DNA from: Chelatococcus asaccharovorans
GTDB taxonomy: Bacteria; Pseudomonadota; Alphaproteobacteria; Rhizobiales; Beijerinckiaceae
Assembly (NCBI RefSeq): GCF_003201475.1
Contig: NZ_QJJK01000007.1
Coordinates: forward strand, 1 to 64,000
DNA length: 64,000 bases
Direction of reading: 5' to 3'
In this document: piece after piece, positions 24,602-31,878 of the stretch
How positions within the stretch are numbered: position 1 is the stretch's first letter
How the letters are laid out: each line of letters starts with the position of its first letter
Notes under the pieces: generated by a model
What the model was told of the DNA's origin: nothing
Databases searched by the model: none
The model's input: the letters and a program-made list of their open reading frames with translations, nothing else
Position numbers and translations under genes: made by a program

Positions 24602-24801
24602 GCATCCTCGCTTAGAGCTTTGGGGAAGGGTTTGGCGGGCTTTAGCGCAGGCTTGGCTTTCACCGCACGCGCCAGGCCCTTCGCTTTGAGGGAAAGGGCG
24701 AAATCAGCATCCAGAGATGGTGTTTCGCCCTTGAGGAATGTCCGTCTGCGGCCTTCTGGGTAGGCGTCGAAGGTCTGGATTATCTCGACCGTCTCAGCCA
24801 T
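24598..24801 (-). CDS. Small phage tail-region protein
   Basis: 67 residues from ATG 24801 (GTG 24804 possible). It overlaps the tail tube stop and, at the other end, the chaperone start by 4 bases. Opens MAETVEIIQTFDAYPEGRRR, then TFLKGETPSLDADFALSLKA, ending in a Lys/Ala/Pro-rich tail. Its position between tube and chaperone is conserved in this class of phages but the role is unknown. Confidence 0.6.
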   Translation of the reverse strand: MAETVEIIQTFDAYPEGRRRTFLKGETPSLDADFALSLKAKGLARAVKAKPALKPAKPFPKALSEDA

Positions 24802-25742
24802 CACGAGACACCGCGGGTGACGCTCATGGTCGCGCCGAAGGCCGGCGAGCCGGAGGCGTCATAGATGGCCTGGAAGTCGATCGGCAGCATGACGTCCTGG
24901 TCATTGCCGCCGGCCATCGGATCGCCGTTTAGCAGCTTGATGCGGGGCAGAGTCACCGTGTATTTCGAGCCGGTGTCGGCCCCGACCGTGAAGGCGAGGT
25001 CGATGTCGTCGTGGTTGAGGATCGCGTTGTAGAGCGCGAGGCTCTCGAAATAGGCCTCCATCCGGCCCGTGAAGACGCAGCGGCCAAGCCCGATGCCCGC
25101 GAGGTCGATGTTGCCGACTTCCGGCTGAGCGCGAAGGTTATTCTCGATCTGCAGCGAGAGCGAGCGAATGCGCGGGGAGGGGCTGACACCGCCGATTGCG
25201 AGCGACGCGAAATCCGACGACGCATTGAGAACCGGGTTTGCATTCGGCGCCGCATACGTCGCGCTGGCGAGCGCCGTAGTGCCGGCCGAACCGCCGAGGC
25301 CCATGATGTTCACCGAGCCGGTGACGATCTGCTGTGCGGTGATGTCGAGTGACATGCCGCCGATCAGGCAGCCGCGATAGCGAAGGAAGCTGTCGGTTGC
25401 GCCCTGCTCGAAGGTCTTCTCGAACGAAAACGCATGACGCGTGACGCCGTTCTTCAAGACGTTGGTTGCCCAAGTGCCGCCAAGCACGCCCTCGAGCAGA
25501 TCGTCGAGCGTCGCATAGGACAACTCGAAATTGATCGAGCCCGACACCTGCCGGCCAACCTGGATGACGTCGGAGACGTTGCGATCCGGCCGGATCTCAT
25601 TCGAGGTCGTGGTCTGCTTCTGGTACTGGAGCTGCTCACCCGTGTAGCGCAGGGTTTTCCAGGCAGGAGAGGCCGGGGTCGTGCCCTCCGTCACCTCCTT
25701 CACATAGGCCATGCGGGTGCTGCTTGAATCTGCGAAAGCCAT
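24801..25742 (-). CDS. Phage tail tube protein (major tail protein)
   Basis: 313 residues. The N-terminus MAFADSSSTRMAYVKEVTEG, then TPASPAWKTLRYTGEQL and VIQVGRQVSGSINFELSYAT, matches the phage tail tube family that polymerises into the hollow tube of siphophages. The C-terminal region MLPIDFQAIYDASGSPAFGA is also typical. It is intact, with overlapping small genes downstream in the usual order, so this module was recently functional or came from a recently active prophage. Confidence 0.85.
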   Translation of the reverse strand: MAFADSSSTRMAYVKEVTEGTTPASPAWKTLRYTGEQLQYQKQTTTSNEIRPDRNVSDVIQVGRQVSGSINFELSYATLDDLLEGVLGGTWATNVLKNGVTRHAFSFEKTFEQGATDSFLRYRGCLIGGMSLDITAQQIVTGSVNIMGLGGSAGTTALASATYAAPNANPVLNASSDFASLAIGGVSPSPRIRSLSLQIENNLRAQPEVGNIDLAGIGLGRCVFTGRMEAYFESLALYNAILNHDDIDLAFTVGADTGSKYTVTLPRIKLLNGDPMAGGNDQDVMLPIDFQAIYDASGSPAFGATMSVTRGVS

Positions 25743-25763
25743 GTTCAGGCTCCTTCAATGAAA

Positions 25764-25785
25764 GAAGCCCGCCAACACGGCGGGC
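25764..25785 (-). terminator. Intrinsic terminator-like hairpin upstream of the tail tube gene
   Basis: GCCCGCC and GGCGGGC form a 7-bp stem with a 5-nt loop; on the minus strand it is followed by TTCTTTC. It lies between the tail terminator remnant and the tail tube gene and would separate their expression. Confidence 0.55.
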
Positions 25786-25810
25786 GGTGCTTCGGAAGCG
25801 GCGGCTTCCG

Positions 25811-26131
25811 TCAGAAAAGCTCGTCTCGTTGAAACGGGATGGACATTGAGACCGAGATCCATGGGGCTTCCTCGCGGATCGCGCTCATTGATGGGACGCG
25901 GCAGAGCACGCCGCCGAAACGGGCGTTGCGGAAGACGTCGGCCGCGGCATCGGCAAGCAGGCGAAGGGCCTGCGTGCCAGCGCCGCCCGGGCAGAAGATC
26001 TCGACGAAGATCGCGCCGGCGTGGCGATGCACGTTGCTGCCGGGGGCGCCCTCAGAGACTTGCCGGGCCTCGCCATCACGGATGGTCAGACGGCACCAGC
26101 CCACCGTCGCGAGGGGGAGTAACCATGCCAC
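25811..26131 (-). pseudogene. Phage tail terminator-like protein (DUF4128), 5'-truncated
   Basis: The C-terminal 90 residues are typical (TIRDGEARQVSEGAPGSNVH, GAIFVEIFCPGGAGTQALRL, WISVSMSIPFQRDELF). The usual N-terminal third is absent: upstream of about 26100 the frame runs into the ribosome site and start of the plus-strand gene at 26125 and the first residues are antisense. The tail terminator caps the tube and joins tail to head. The truncation marks a recombination junction. Confidence 0.65.
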
Positions 26132-27105
26132 TCACACAGCACCGGTTCGCGCAGTACTGCGCTTATATCGCCAAGAATGCATCAGCATGGGCAGGGGACA
26201 CGCTGGATTGCGAAGGCGATGTTGCGCCGGAAATAGTAGCGCGCTTTACAGATGAGCTGCGCGAGCGCGCCGATCGGATCGATCAGCGCGCCGGGCGGCA
26301 GGCGCCAGCGGCAACAGTTCCCGCGCCGGTCTACAAAGCTGTCGAACAAATCCTCGACGAGAACAGCGCGTGGATCGCGCGGCCAAGCGATGAGGTTACA
26401 AAACGCGTCGGGCTCGCCGCGACCATCGCCGCGCACACTATACTTGAAAAGGAGCGTGCAGAACTTGCACCACCTCCTGGCGCGACAGCGATGGAGGCCT
26501 TGAAAGCGGCAATCGAAGGCGAGTGCGACGGTCTGGCGATCGACGATGCGCAGGCGACCACCATCCTCGCCTATGTCGCCAAGGCGGAACGCGCCGAGGA
26601 TGCGCAGCCCTTCGCATGGTGGGCCGAGACGGGAACGGCGGGCACAGGCGATGACTGCAACAAGCTGTTCTTCATGCGCGAACTCGCTGTTGACCATGTG
26701 CGCAGGCATGGCGGTCACGTTGTCACGGTGTATCGAGGCCTACCCAACGCCGGGCCCGCAATGCCGACCGCCCGCGCGTTTGCCATCGTCGGGGCCATCT
26801 GCGAGCGCAGCTTCCATCCCATGGGGATGGCAGAGTTATCGGGAGAGCTTCACGGTGTATCCCTCGCCGAGATGATCGAGGCGAAGCGGGTCATAGAAGC
26901 CGAGAATGACAAGCCCCCACTAGGCGGCACTCGCACGATCCATTGCGTTCCCGACGATCGCCTGATCGCGGCGGCCTATGCCCTCGCGAATTATGAGCCG
27001 AGCCACGGTGCCTTGGTCTCCGAACCGGATGGCGACGGCCTGGTCAAGGCACTTGCGATCGTTCGGCTCACCACCGCGCCACGCATGGGAGGTGACCGTG
27101 GGTGA
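26125..27105 (+). CDS. Hypothetical phage-type protein
   Basis: 326 residues from ATG 26125 behind GAGGGGGAG. Sequence features: an N-terminal helical region (HRFAQYCAYIAKNASAWAGD), several conserved-looking Ala-rich helices, and a C-terminal half with CVPDDRLIAAAYALANYEPS. Not recognised; large uncharacterised proteins like this often precede DUF5131 genes in temperate phages of alphaproteobacteria. The stop overlaps the next start by 8 bases. Confidence 0.6.
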   Translation: MPLTQHRFAQYCAYIAKNASAWAGDTLDCEGDVAPEIVARFTDELRERADRIDQRAGRQAPAATVPAPVYKAVEQILDENSAWIARPSDEVTKRVGLAATIAAHTILEKERAELAPPPGATAMEALKAAIEGECDGLAIDDAQATTILAYVAKAERAEDAQPFAWWAETGTAGTGDDCNKLFFMRELAVDHVRRHGGHVVTVYRGLPNAGPAMPTARAFAIVGAICERSFHPMGMAELSGELHGVSLAEMIEAKRVIEAENDKPPLGGTRTIHCVPDDRLIAAAYALANYEPSHGALVSEPDGDGLVKALAIVRLTTAPRMGGDRG

Positions 27106-28228
27106 CCGCACCGGCATTCAATGGACGGACGCCTCCTGGAATCCAATCGTCGGCTGTTCGATCGTATCGCCTGGCTGCACCAATTGCTACGCCATGAAGA
27201 TGGCGGCGCGGATCGAGAGCATCGACGCAGCCGCCGCCATGGGTCGCTACAACCAGGCCGCCGCCGGCTTCCTCGACTATGGCACCGAGCAGCAGCGCGC
27301 GGACGCCTTGCAGCTGCTCGAGCCCCGCACCCACTATGCCGGCACGACCACGCGGGTGAAGGACAAGACCGTCTGGACCGGCAAGATGGCGCTGGCGCCC
27401 GATACTATCCTGACCCAGCCGCTGCGCTGGAAGCGGCCCCGCAGGGTTTTCGTGAATTCCATGGGCGATCTCTTTCACGAGAGCGTGCCGGACGAATGGA
27501 TCGATCGCGTCTTCGCCGTCATGGCGCTGGCGCCGCAGCACAGTTTTCAGGTGCTGACGAAGCGGTCGGCGCGGATGCGGGACTACGTCAACGGAAAGAA
27601 ATTCTCAGTGCCGATACTCGGCGCGATGCCTCTGGAACGCGTCCACCTGGAGGCCGCCGCACACTTCGAAGGCGATGGCGGATTTTGGGACGAGATCAAA
27701 AAGGCTGGCAATGTCTATAGCCTCTACTGCTCGGTCCCGTGGCCGCTTCCCAACGTTTGGCTTGGCGTGTCGGCCGAGGATCAGCGCCGGTGGGACGAGC
27801 GAATTCCCGACTTGAAAGAAACGCCTGCCGCCGAGCGCTTCGTCAGCGCCGAGCCGCTGCTCGGACCGATCGTCGGTGACATGGCAGGGCTAGACTGGAT
27901 CATCGTCGGCGGCGAGAGCGGCCCCGGCTCCCGCCCGATGCATCCCGATTGGGCCCGTTCAATCCGCGATCAATGCGCAGCGGCTGGCGTCCCATTCTTC
28001 TTCAAGCAATGGGGCGATTGGTGCGATGAGCGCCAAGCGACCGCGCAGGGATGCGCGCCTGGCGCCGACATGTTCGGCGCTGATGGGATGCCCCGTGGAG
28101 ACAGATGGCACTTCTATGACGGCGACGATGTCATCGGCGGCGCGGCAATCCGCATCGGCAAGCGCGCCGCCGGGCGGCTGCTCGACGGCATCGAGCACAA
28201 TGCCATGCCGGAGCGAGCCCATGGCTAG
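27098..28228 (+). CDS. Phage Gp37/Gp68 family protein (DUF5131)
   Basis: 376 residues from GTG 27098, which follows GGGAGG and overlaps the previous stop. The signature WTDASWNPIVGCSIVSPGCT then NCYAMKMA holds a C-x6-C-x2-C cluster similar to that of radical-SAM-like proteins. Further motifs are RVFVNSMGDLFHESVPDEWI, PNVWLGVSAEDQRRWDERIP and WIIVGGESGPGSRPMHPDWA, all hallmarks of the family. The biochemical activity is not established; it is found in many phages and islands. Confidence 0.85.
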   Translation: MGDRTGIQWTDASWNPIVGCSIVSPGCTNCYAMKMAARIESIDAAAAMGRYNQAAAGFLDYGTEQQRADALQLLEPRTHYAGTTTRVKDKTVWTGKMALAPDTILTQPLRWKRPRRVFVNSMGDLFHESVPDEWIDRVFAVMALAPQHSFQVLTKRSARMRDYVNGKKFSVPILGAMPLERVHLEAAAHFEGDGGFWDEIKKAGNVYSLYCSVPWPLPNVWLGVSAEDQRRWDERIPDLKETPAAERFVSAEPLLGPIVGDMAGLDWIIVGGESGPGSRPMHPDWARSIRDQCAAAGVPFFFKQWGDWCDERQATAQGCAPGADMFGADGMPRGDRWHFYDGDDVIGGAAIRIGKRAAGRLLDGIEHNAMPERAHG

Positions 28229-28361
28229 TCTCTCACTGCCGCAGCCACTCCGGCGGGATAGGCCGGTCACCCCAGAAGGCCAGCCAAGCCTCTTCGGCGG
28301 CAAGTGCGGCCTCAACCGCTGTCAGGCCAACGCCTCGGCCGGCTCCATCCTGGAGAAATAA
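28221..28361 (+). CDS. Small hypothetical protein overlapping the DUF5131 stop
   Basis: 46 residues from ATG 28221, overlapping the DUF5131 stop. Pro- and Arg-rich N-terminus, then TPEGQPSLFGGKCGLNRCQA. Too short for family recognition and lacking strong support; it fills the gap before the AlpA-like gene. Confidence 0.3.
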   Translation: MASLSLPQPLRRDRPVTPEGQPSLFGGKCGLNRCQANASAGSILEK

Positions 28362-28362
28362 A

Positions 28363-28605
28363 ATGCCAGGCGAAGCCCGGCGCAATGTGCTCCCGCAATC
28401 TCTTCCACCTCGCGGCCTCTCACGTGGAGAAGCCGCGGCTTACATCGGCGTATCGCCTTCTCTGTTCGATGAGATGGTCGAAGACGGGCGAATGCCGCAA
28501 CCCAAGAGGATCAATGCCAGAACCGTATGGGACCGCAGAAGGCTTGACGAAGCCTTCGATGGATTGCCTGATAAGAACGAACGTGCCTATGATTTTTCGG
28601 TCTAA
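28363..28605 (+). CDS. AlpA/excisionase-like DNA-binding protein
   Basis: 80 residues. SRGEAAAYIGVSPSLFDEMV followed by DGRMPQPKRINARTVWDRRR is a MerR/AlpA-type winged helix seen in prophage excisionases and regulators. It sits 18 bases upstream of the integrase on the same strand, the usual place for a recombination directionality factor. GGAG precedes the ATG. Confidence 0.7.
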   Translation: MPGEARRNVLPQSLPPRGLSRGEAAAYIGVSPSLFDEMVEDGRMPQPKRINARTVWDRRRLDEAFDGLPDKNERAYDFSV

Positions 28606-28623
28606 GGCTGGCCGAGGCCACCG

Positions 28624-29757
28624 ATGAAGATCGCCTTTCCGTATGTCTACAAGGACACGGATCGCCACAAAAATGACCGCTATTATTATTGGCGGGGCAA
28701 GGGGCATCCTAAGATCCGCATTAGAGCCGTGCCCGGGACAAGCGAGTTCGCGACGGCATGTGAAGCTGCGGCTGCGGCATGCGCGGCTGCCCCTGATCGG
28801 TCGCAGCCAGCCTCCGAACGGACAAAGGCGCCCATCACGAACACCTATAAGTGGCTGTGCATGCAGTACTTCGCGTCAGCGGAGTACGCCCAGTTGGACG
28901 CGAGCACCTGCCGAGTGAGGCGCCAGATCCTGGAGAAGACATGGGACGAGCAAATATCTTCTAAGGACGACATGAGGTTCGGAGATGTGCCCCTCGGTAA
29001 ATTCACCGCGAAAGCCGTGGGCGTCCTCCGCGATCGGAAGGCTGGTTTCCCGGAAGCGGCCAATGGCCGGGTGAAGGCGATCCGCCAGGTATTCAAGTGG
29101 GCTGGCAAACCGGAGAACGACTATGTCCGAGGAAACCCGGCACGCGATATCGAGTACCTGAGATCCAAAGGCGACGGGTTTCACACGTGGAGCATTGACG
29201 AGGTTCGGACCTTCGCAACGCGGCATCCCATTGGCACGAAGGCCCATTTGGCCTTGGGTCTTCTGCTCTTCACGGGTGTGCGCCGATCTGACGTTGTGAA
29301 GCTTGGCCGTCAAATGATCCGGTCGGATGGTTGGCTCTATTTCACCGAGTCCAAGGGAGTTGGGCTTAAGCCAAAGGTCCGGCAGTTACCGCTCTTGCCG
29401 GTGATGAAACAGATCATCGAGAAAAGCTCTCTGGGGAACCTCACGTTCCTGGTGACGGAATTCGACAAGCCATTCACTGCGAACGGATTCGGTAATTGGT
29501 TTCGCAAGCGCTGCGATGAAGCTGGCCTTACGCACTGCTCCGCTCACGGGCTCCGAAAAGCCGGCGCGACGATCGCCGCGAACAACGGGGCGACCGAACA
29601 TCAGCTCATGGCGATCTTCGGATGGGAGAGCCCGAAGCAAGCTGCGCTGTACACCCGGAAGGCGAATCGCAGGCAGCTTGCGGGGGCCGCCATGCACTTC
29701 ATTGACCTCGGAGATCTTGCTGGCGTCGATGACGTCGAAGGCGATGACGAGGGCTAG
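28624..29757 (+). CDS. Tyrosine recombinase / phage integrase
   Basis: 377 residues. An N-terminal core-binding region (about residues 70-175) precedes the catalytic domain: R in FTGVRRSDVVKLG, then HGLRKAGATIAANN (H-x-x-R), W in FGWESPKQAALYT and the nucleophilic Tyr in LYTRK. A Trp replaces the second catalytic His, a common variant. The gene ends about 95 bases from tRNA-Phe, with its 3' end toward the tRNA 3' end, as expected for an element integrated there. It defines the right boundary of the island. Confidence 0.9.
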   Translation: MKIAFPYVYKDTDRHKNDRYYYWRGKGHPKIRIRAVPGTSEFATACEAAAAACAAAPDRSQPASERTKAPITNTYKWLCMQYFASAEYAQLDASTCRVRRQILEKTWDEQISSKDDMRFGDVPLGKFTAKAVGVLRDRKAGFPEAANGRVKAIRQVFKWAGKPENDYVRGNPARDIEYLRSKGDGFHTWSIDEVRTFATRHPIGTKAHLALGLLLFTGVRRSDVVKLGRQMIRSDGWLYFTESKGVGLKPKVRQLPLLPVMKQIIEKSSLGNLTFLVTEFDKPFTANGFGNWFRKRCDEAGLTHCSAHGLRKAGATIAANNGATEHQLMAIFGWESPKQAALYTRKANRRQLAGAAMHFIDLGDLAGVDDVEGDDEG

Positions 29758-29852
29758 ATCAGGAACACTCTTTCCCACCGCAAAAGGCCATTGTGCCCAG
29801 TGAGAAAGAATCCTCGGAAAAACCCAACGATTTCAATGGCCTTTGAGAGTGA

Positions 29853-29928
29853 TGGTGCCCGGGGGCGGAATCGAACCACCGACACTGCGATTTTCAGTCG
29901 CATGCTCTACCAACTGAGCTACCCGGGC
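29853..29928 (-). tRNA. tRNA-Phe (GAA), CCA encoded
   Basis: A 76-nt cloverleaf on the minus strand: acceptor stem GCCCGGG with CCCGGGC, D-arm AGCTCAGTTGGTAGAGC, anticodon stem GCGAC/GTCGC-type around loop TGAAAAT (anticodon GAA), T-loop GGTTCGATTCC, and CCA in the gene. The integrase lies just beyond its 3' end, so the 3' half is the probable att site. Confidence 0.95.
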
Positions 29929-30592
29929 GTTTCTGCTGGCTCGAACGGGTCGAAATGCAGAACGTAGGCGCCTTATAGAGAGGCTCTTGCGCTCTGTCCA
30001 GAGGCAGAATTCGATCTGCACACAGACTCGTGCCGCGTTGTTATTGTAGGAGAAACATCGGCTGATGACAGGCAGACGGATCGGCGTTCCGTTGGGGCTC
30101 CTGCAAGCCGGCCGGGCCTTAATCCGGCGGCGCGATGCTGGCAGGTCCGGCCTGCCGGAGGCCCGCGAAAGGGAGTGGCATCGCGGCGCGGCGCGGCGGC
30201 GGCACCCGCGCGGTGCCCTGTGCCCAGCGTCTGGCGTAAATCCGACTTGTATGAAACCGTCTGATATCTTCCAAATATTTGCATTCGCTATCTTATTTTG
30301 CAGGGGCAAATCCGCGCCAGACGGACTGGCCCAGGGCCCTTGTCTGTGGCGACAGGCGAACTGGGGTCGCCGACGGTGCCTGCCGCCGTTCGACAGGCTG
30401 GCCCGCCGTCGGGTCTGCGAGTGTTGCGAGGTCGCGAAGCGCGGCGCGCCGAGGCGGCCGCGGGGTGGGCTGTGCACAGCTTGGTCCCTGCAATTTTTAT
30501 GGCGGGCAGAGGGATCCGATCGCGCTGTCCGTGCATTAACTATCCGCGGTGCGCGCATCAAGGGGCTTGCGCGCGCCAAGGAAACTTACGCT
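29929..30592. other. Intergenic stretch upstream of the glycosyltransferase
   Basis: About 660 bases. Long open frames here are present on both strands without ribosome sites and reflect high GC. No gene is supported. The promoter of the glycosyltransferase is probably near the right end. Confidence 0.4.
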
Positions 30593-31783
30593 ATGAGCCC
30601 AGTTATCTCCCCTTCTACGCCCGCGGATCGTTCGTCGCCTGCGTATTTGCCGCGTCCTGTGCACAACTCCGACCATGCCGCAGTTAGACCCCTCAGGATC
30701 GCGCAGATTGCGCCGCTGGCCGAATGTTGCCCGCCGCGGCTCTATGGCGGTACGGAACGGATCGTGTCCTTCCTCACGGAGGAACTGGTCAGGCAAGGTC
30801 ATGATGTGACCCTGTTTGCCAGTGGGGACTCGCGCACGAACGCAACGCTCGTGCCCTGTACGGACATGGCCTTGCGCCTGAATCCGGCGGTCCGAGATCC
30901 CATTCCCTATCACATGATCATGCTCGATCAGGTGCGGCGACGCGCGGATGACTTCGACATCCTCCATTTCCATGTCGACGTGCTGCACGCCCCGTTGATC
31001 CATGCCTTTGCCGACCGCACGGTGACGACATTGCATGGACGGCTCGACCTGCCCGATCTCGTTCCCTTCTACCGGGCCTTCCCCGATATCCCGCTCGTCT
31101 CGATCTCCGATGCCCAGCGCCGGCCGATGCCGCCGGTGAACTGGGTCGGCACGGTTCCGCACGGCGTGCCGGCGGATTTGCTGCCGTTCGTTCCCGCGCC
31201 TGCCGGCGACTATCTCGCTTTCCTCGGGCGTATATCGCCGGAGAAGCGGCCGGACCGCGCCATTGCGATCGCCGCGCGCGCGGGACTGCCCCTCAAGATC
31301 GCCGCCAAGGTGGATAAAGTCGATCAGGCCTATTGGGATGAAGTCATCGCGCCCCTGGTTGCGGCCCATGCGAATGTTACTTTCATCGGCGAAATCAACG
31401 ACCAGCAGAAGCCGGCGTTTCTCGGCAATGCGCGGGCGCTGCTCTTCCCCATCGATTGGCCTGAACCATTCGGTCTTGTGATGATTGAGGCGATGGCCTG
31501 CGGCACGCCGGTCATTGCTTTTTGCAGCGGCTCCGTGCCGGAGGTGATTGACGACGGTGTGAGTGGGTTTATCGTGCATGACATGGACGCGGCCGTAGAG
31601 GCTGTGGGGCGCGCGGGCCACCTGGACCGCGCCCAGGTGCGCGAAACGTTCATGCGTCGCTTCACAGTGGACCATATGGCCCGCGCTTACGTGTCGATCT
31701 ACCGGCGCCTCGCAGCGAGCCGTTGCACGGAGGCGGACCGGCCGCTTGCGGACAGCGATGCGCCGCTGCAGGTCGTTGCCTGA
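30593..31783 (+). CDS. Glycosyltransferase family 4
   Basis: 396 residues from ATG 30593; the frame is open upstream but only this start opens the fold. LYGGTERIVSFLTEELVRQG is the acceptor-binding loop of GT4 enzymes; YLAFLGRISPEKRPDRAIAI begins the donor domain, and FPIDWPEPFGLVMIEAMACG holds the E-x7-E retaining motif. It probably transfers a sugar from a nucleotide donor to a glycan or small acceptor in the cytoplasm. It is followed 95 bases later by the debranching-type enzyme; together they suggest glycan or storage-glucan metabolism. Confidence 0.85.
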   Translation: MSPVISPSTPADRSSPAYLPRPVHNSDHAAVRPLRIAQIAPLAECCPPRLYGGTERIVSFLTEELVRQGHDVTLFASGDSRTNATLVPCTDMALRLNPAVRDPIPYHMIMLDQVRRRADDFDILHFHVDVLHAPLIHAFADRTVTTLHGRLDLPDLVPFYRAFPDIPLVSISDAQRRPMPPVNWVGTVPHGVPADLLPFVPAPAGDYLAFLGRISPEKRPDRAIAIAARAGLPLKIAAKVDKVDQAYWDEVIAPLVAAHANVTFIGEINDQQKPAFLGNARALLFPIDWPEPFGLVMIEAMACGTPVIAFCSGSVPEVIDDGVSGFIVHDMDAAVEAVGRAGHLDRAQVRETFMRRFTVDHMARAYVSIYRRLAASRCTEADRPLADSDAPLQVVA

Positions 31784-31878
31784 CGGGGACGCCGCGGCGT
31801 TCCTGGTCGAGCCGCCGCATGAGGTCGGTAGCGATGCAGGCGGCGGGTCGGAGTGCGTGACGACAGCGGAAGAGGGCT

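Noticed and set aside
27098-28228. The DUF5131 gene as a bona fide radical SAM enzyme
   Set aside because: The cysteine spacing (C-x6-C-x2-C) differs from the canonical C-x3-C-x2-C; only similarity in style was noted.
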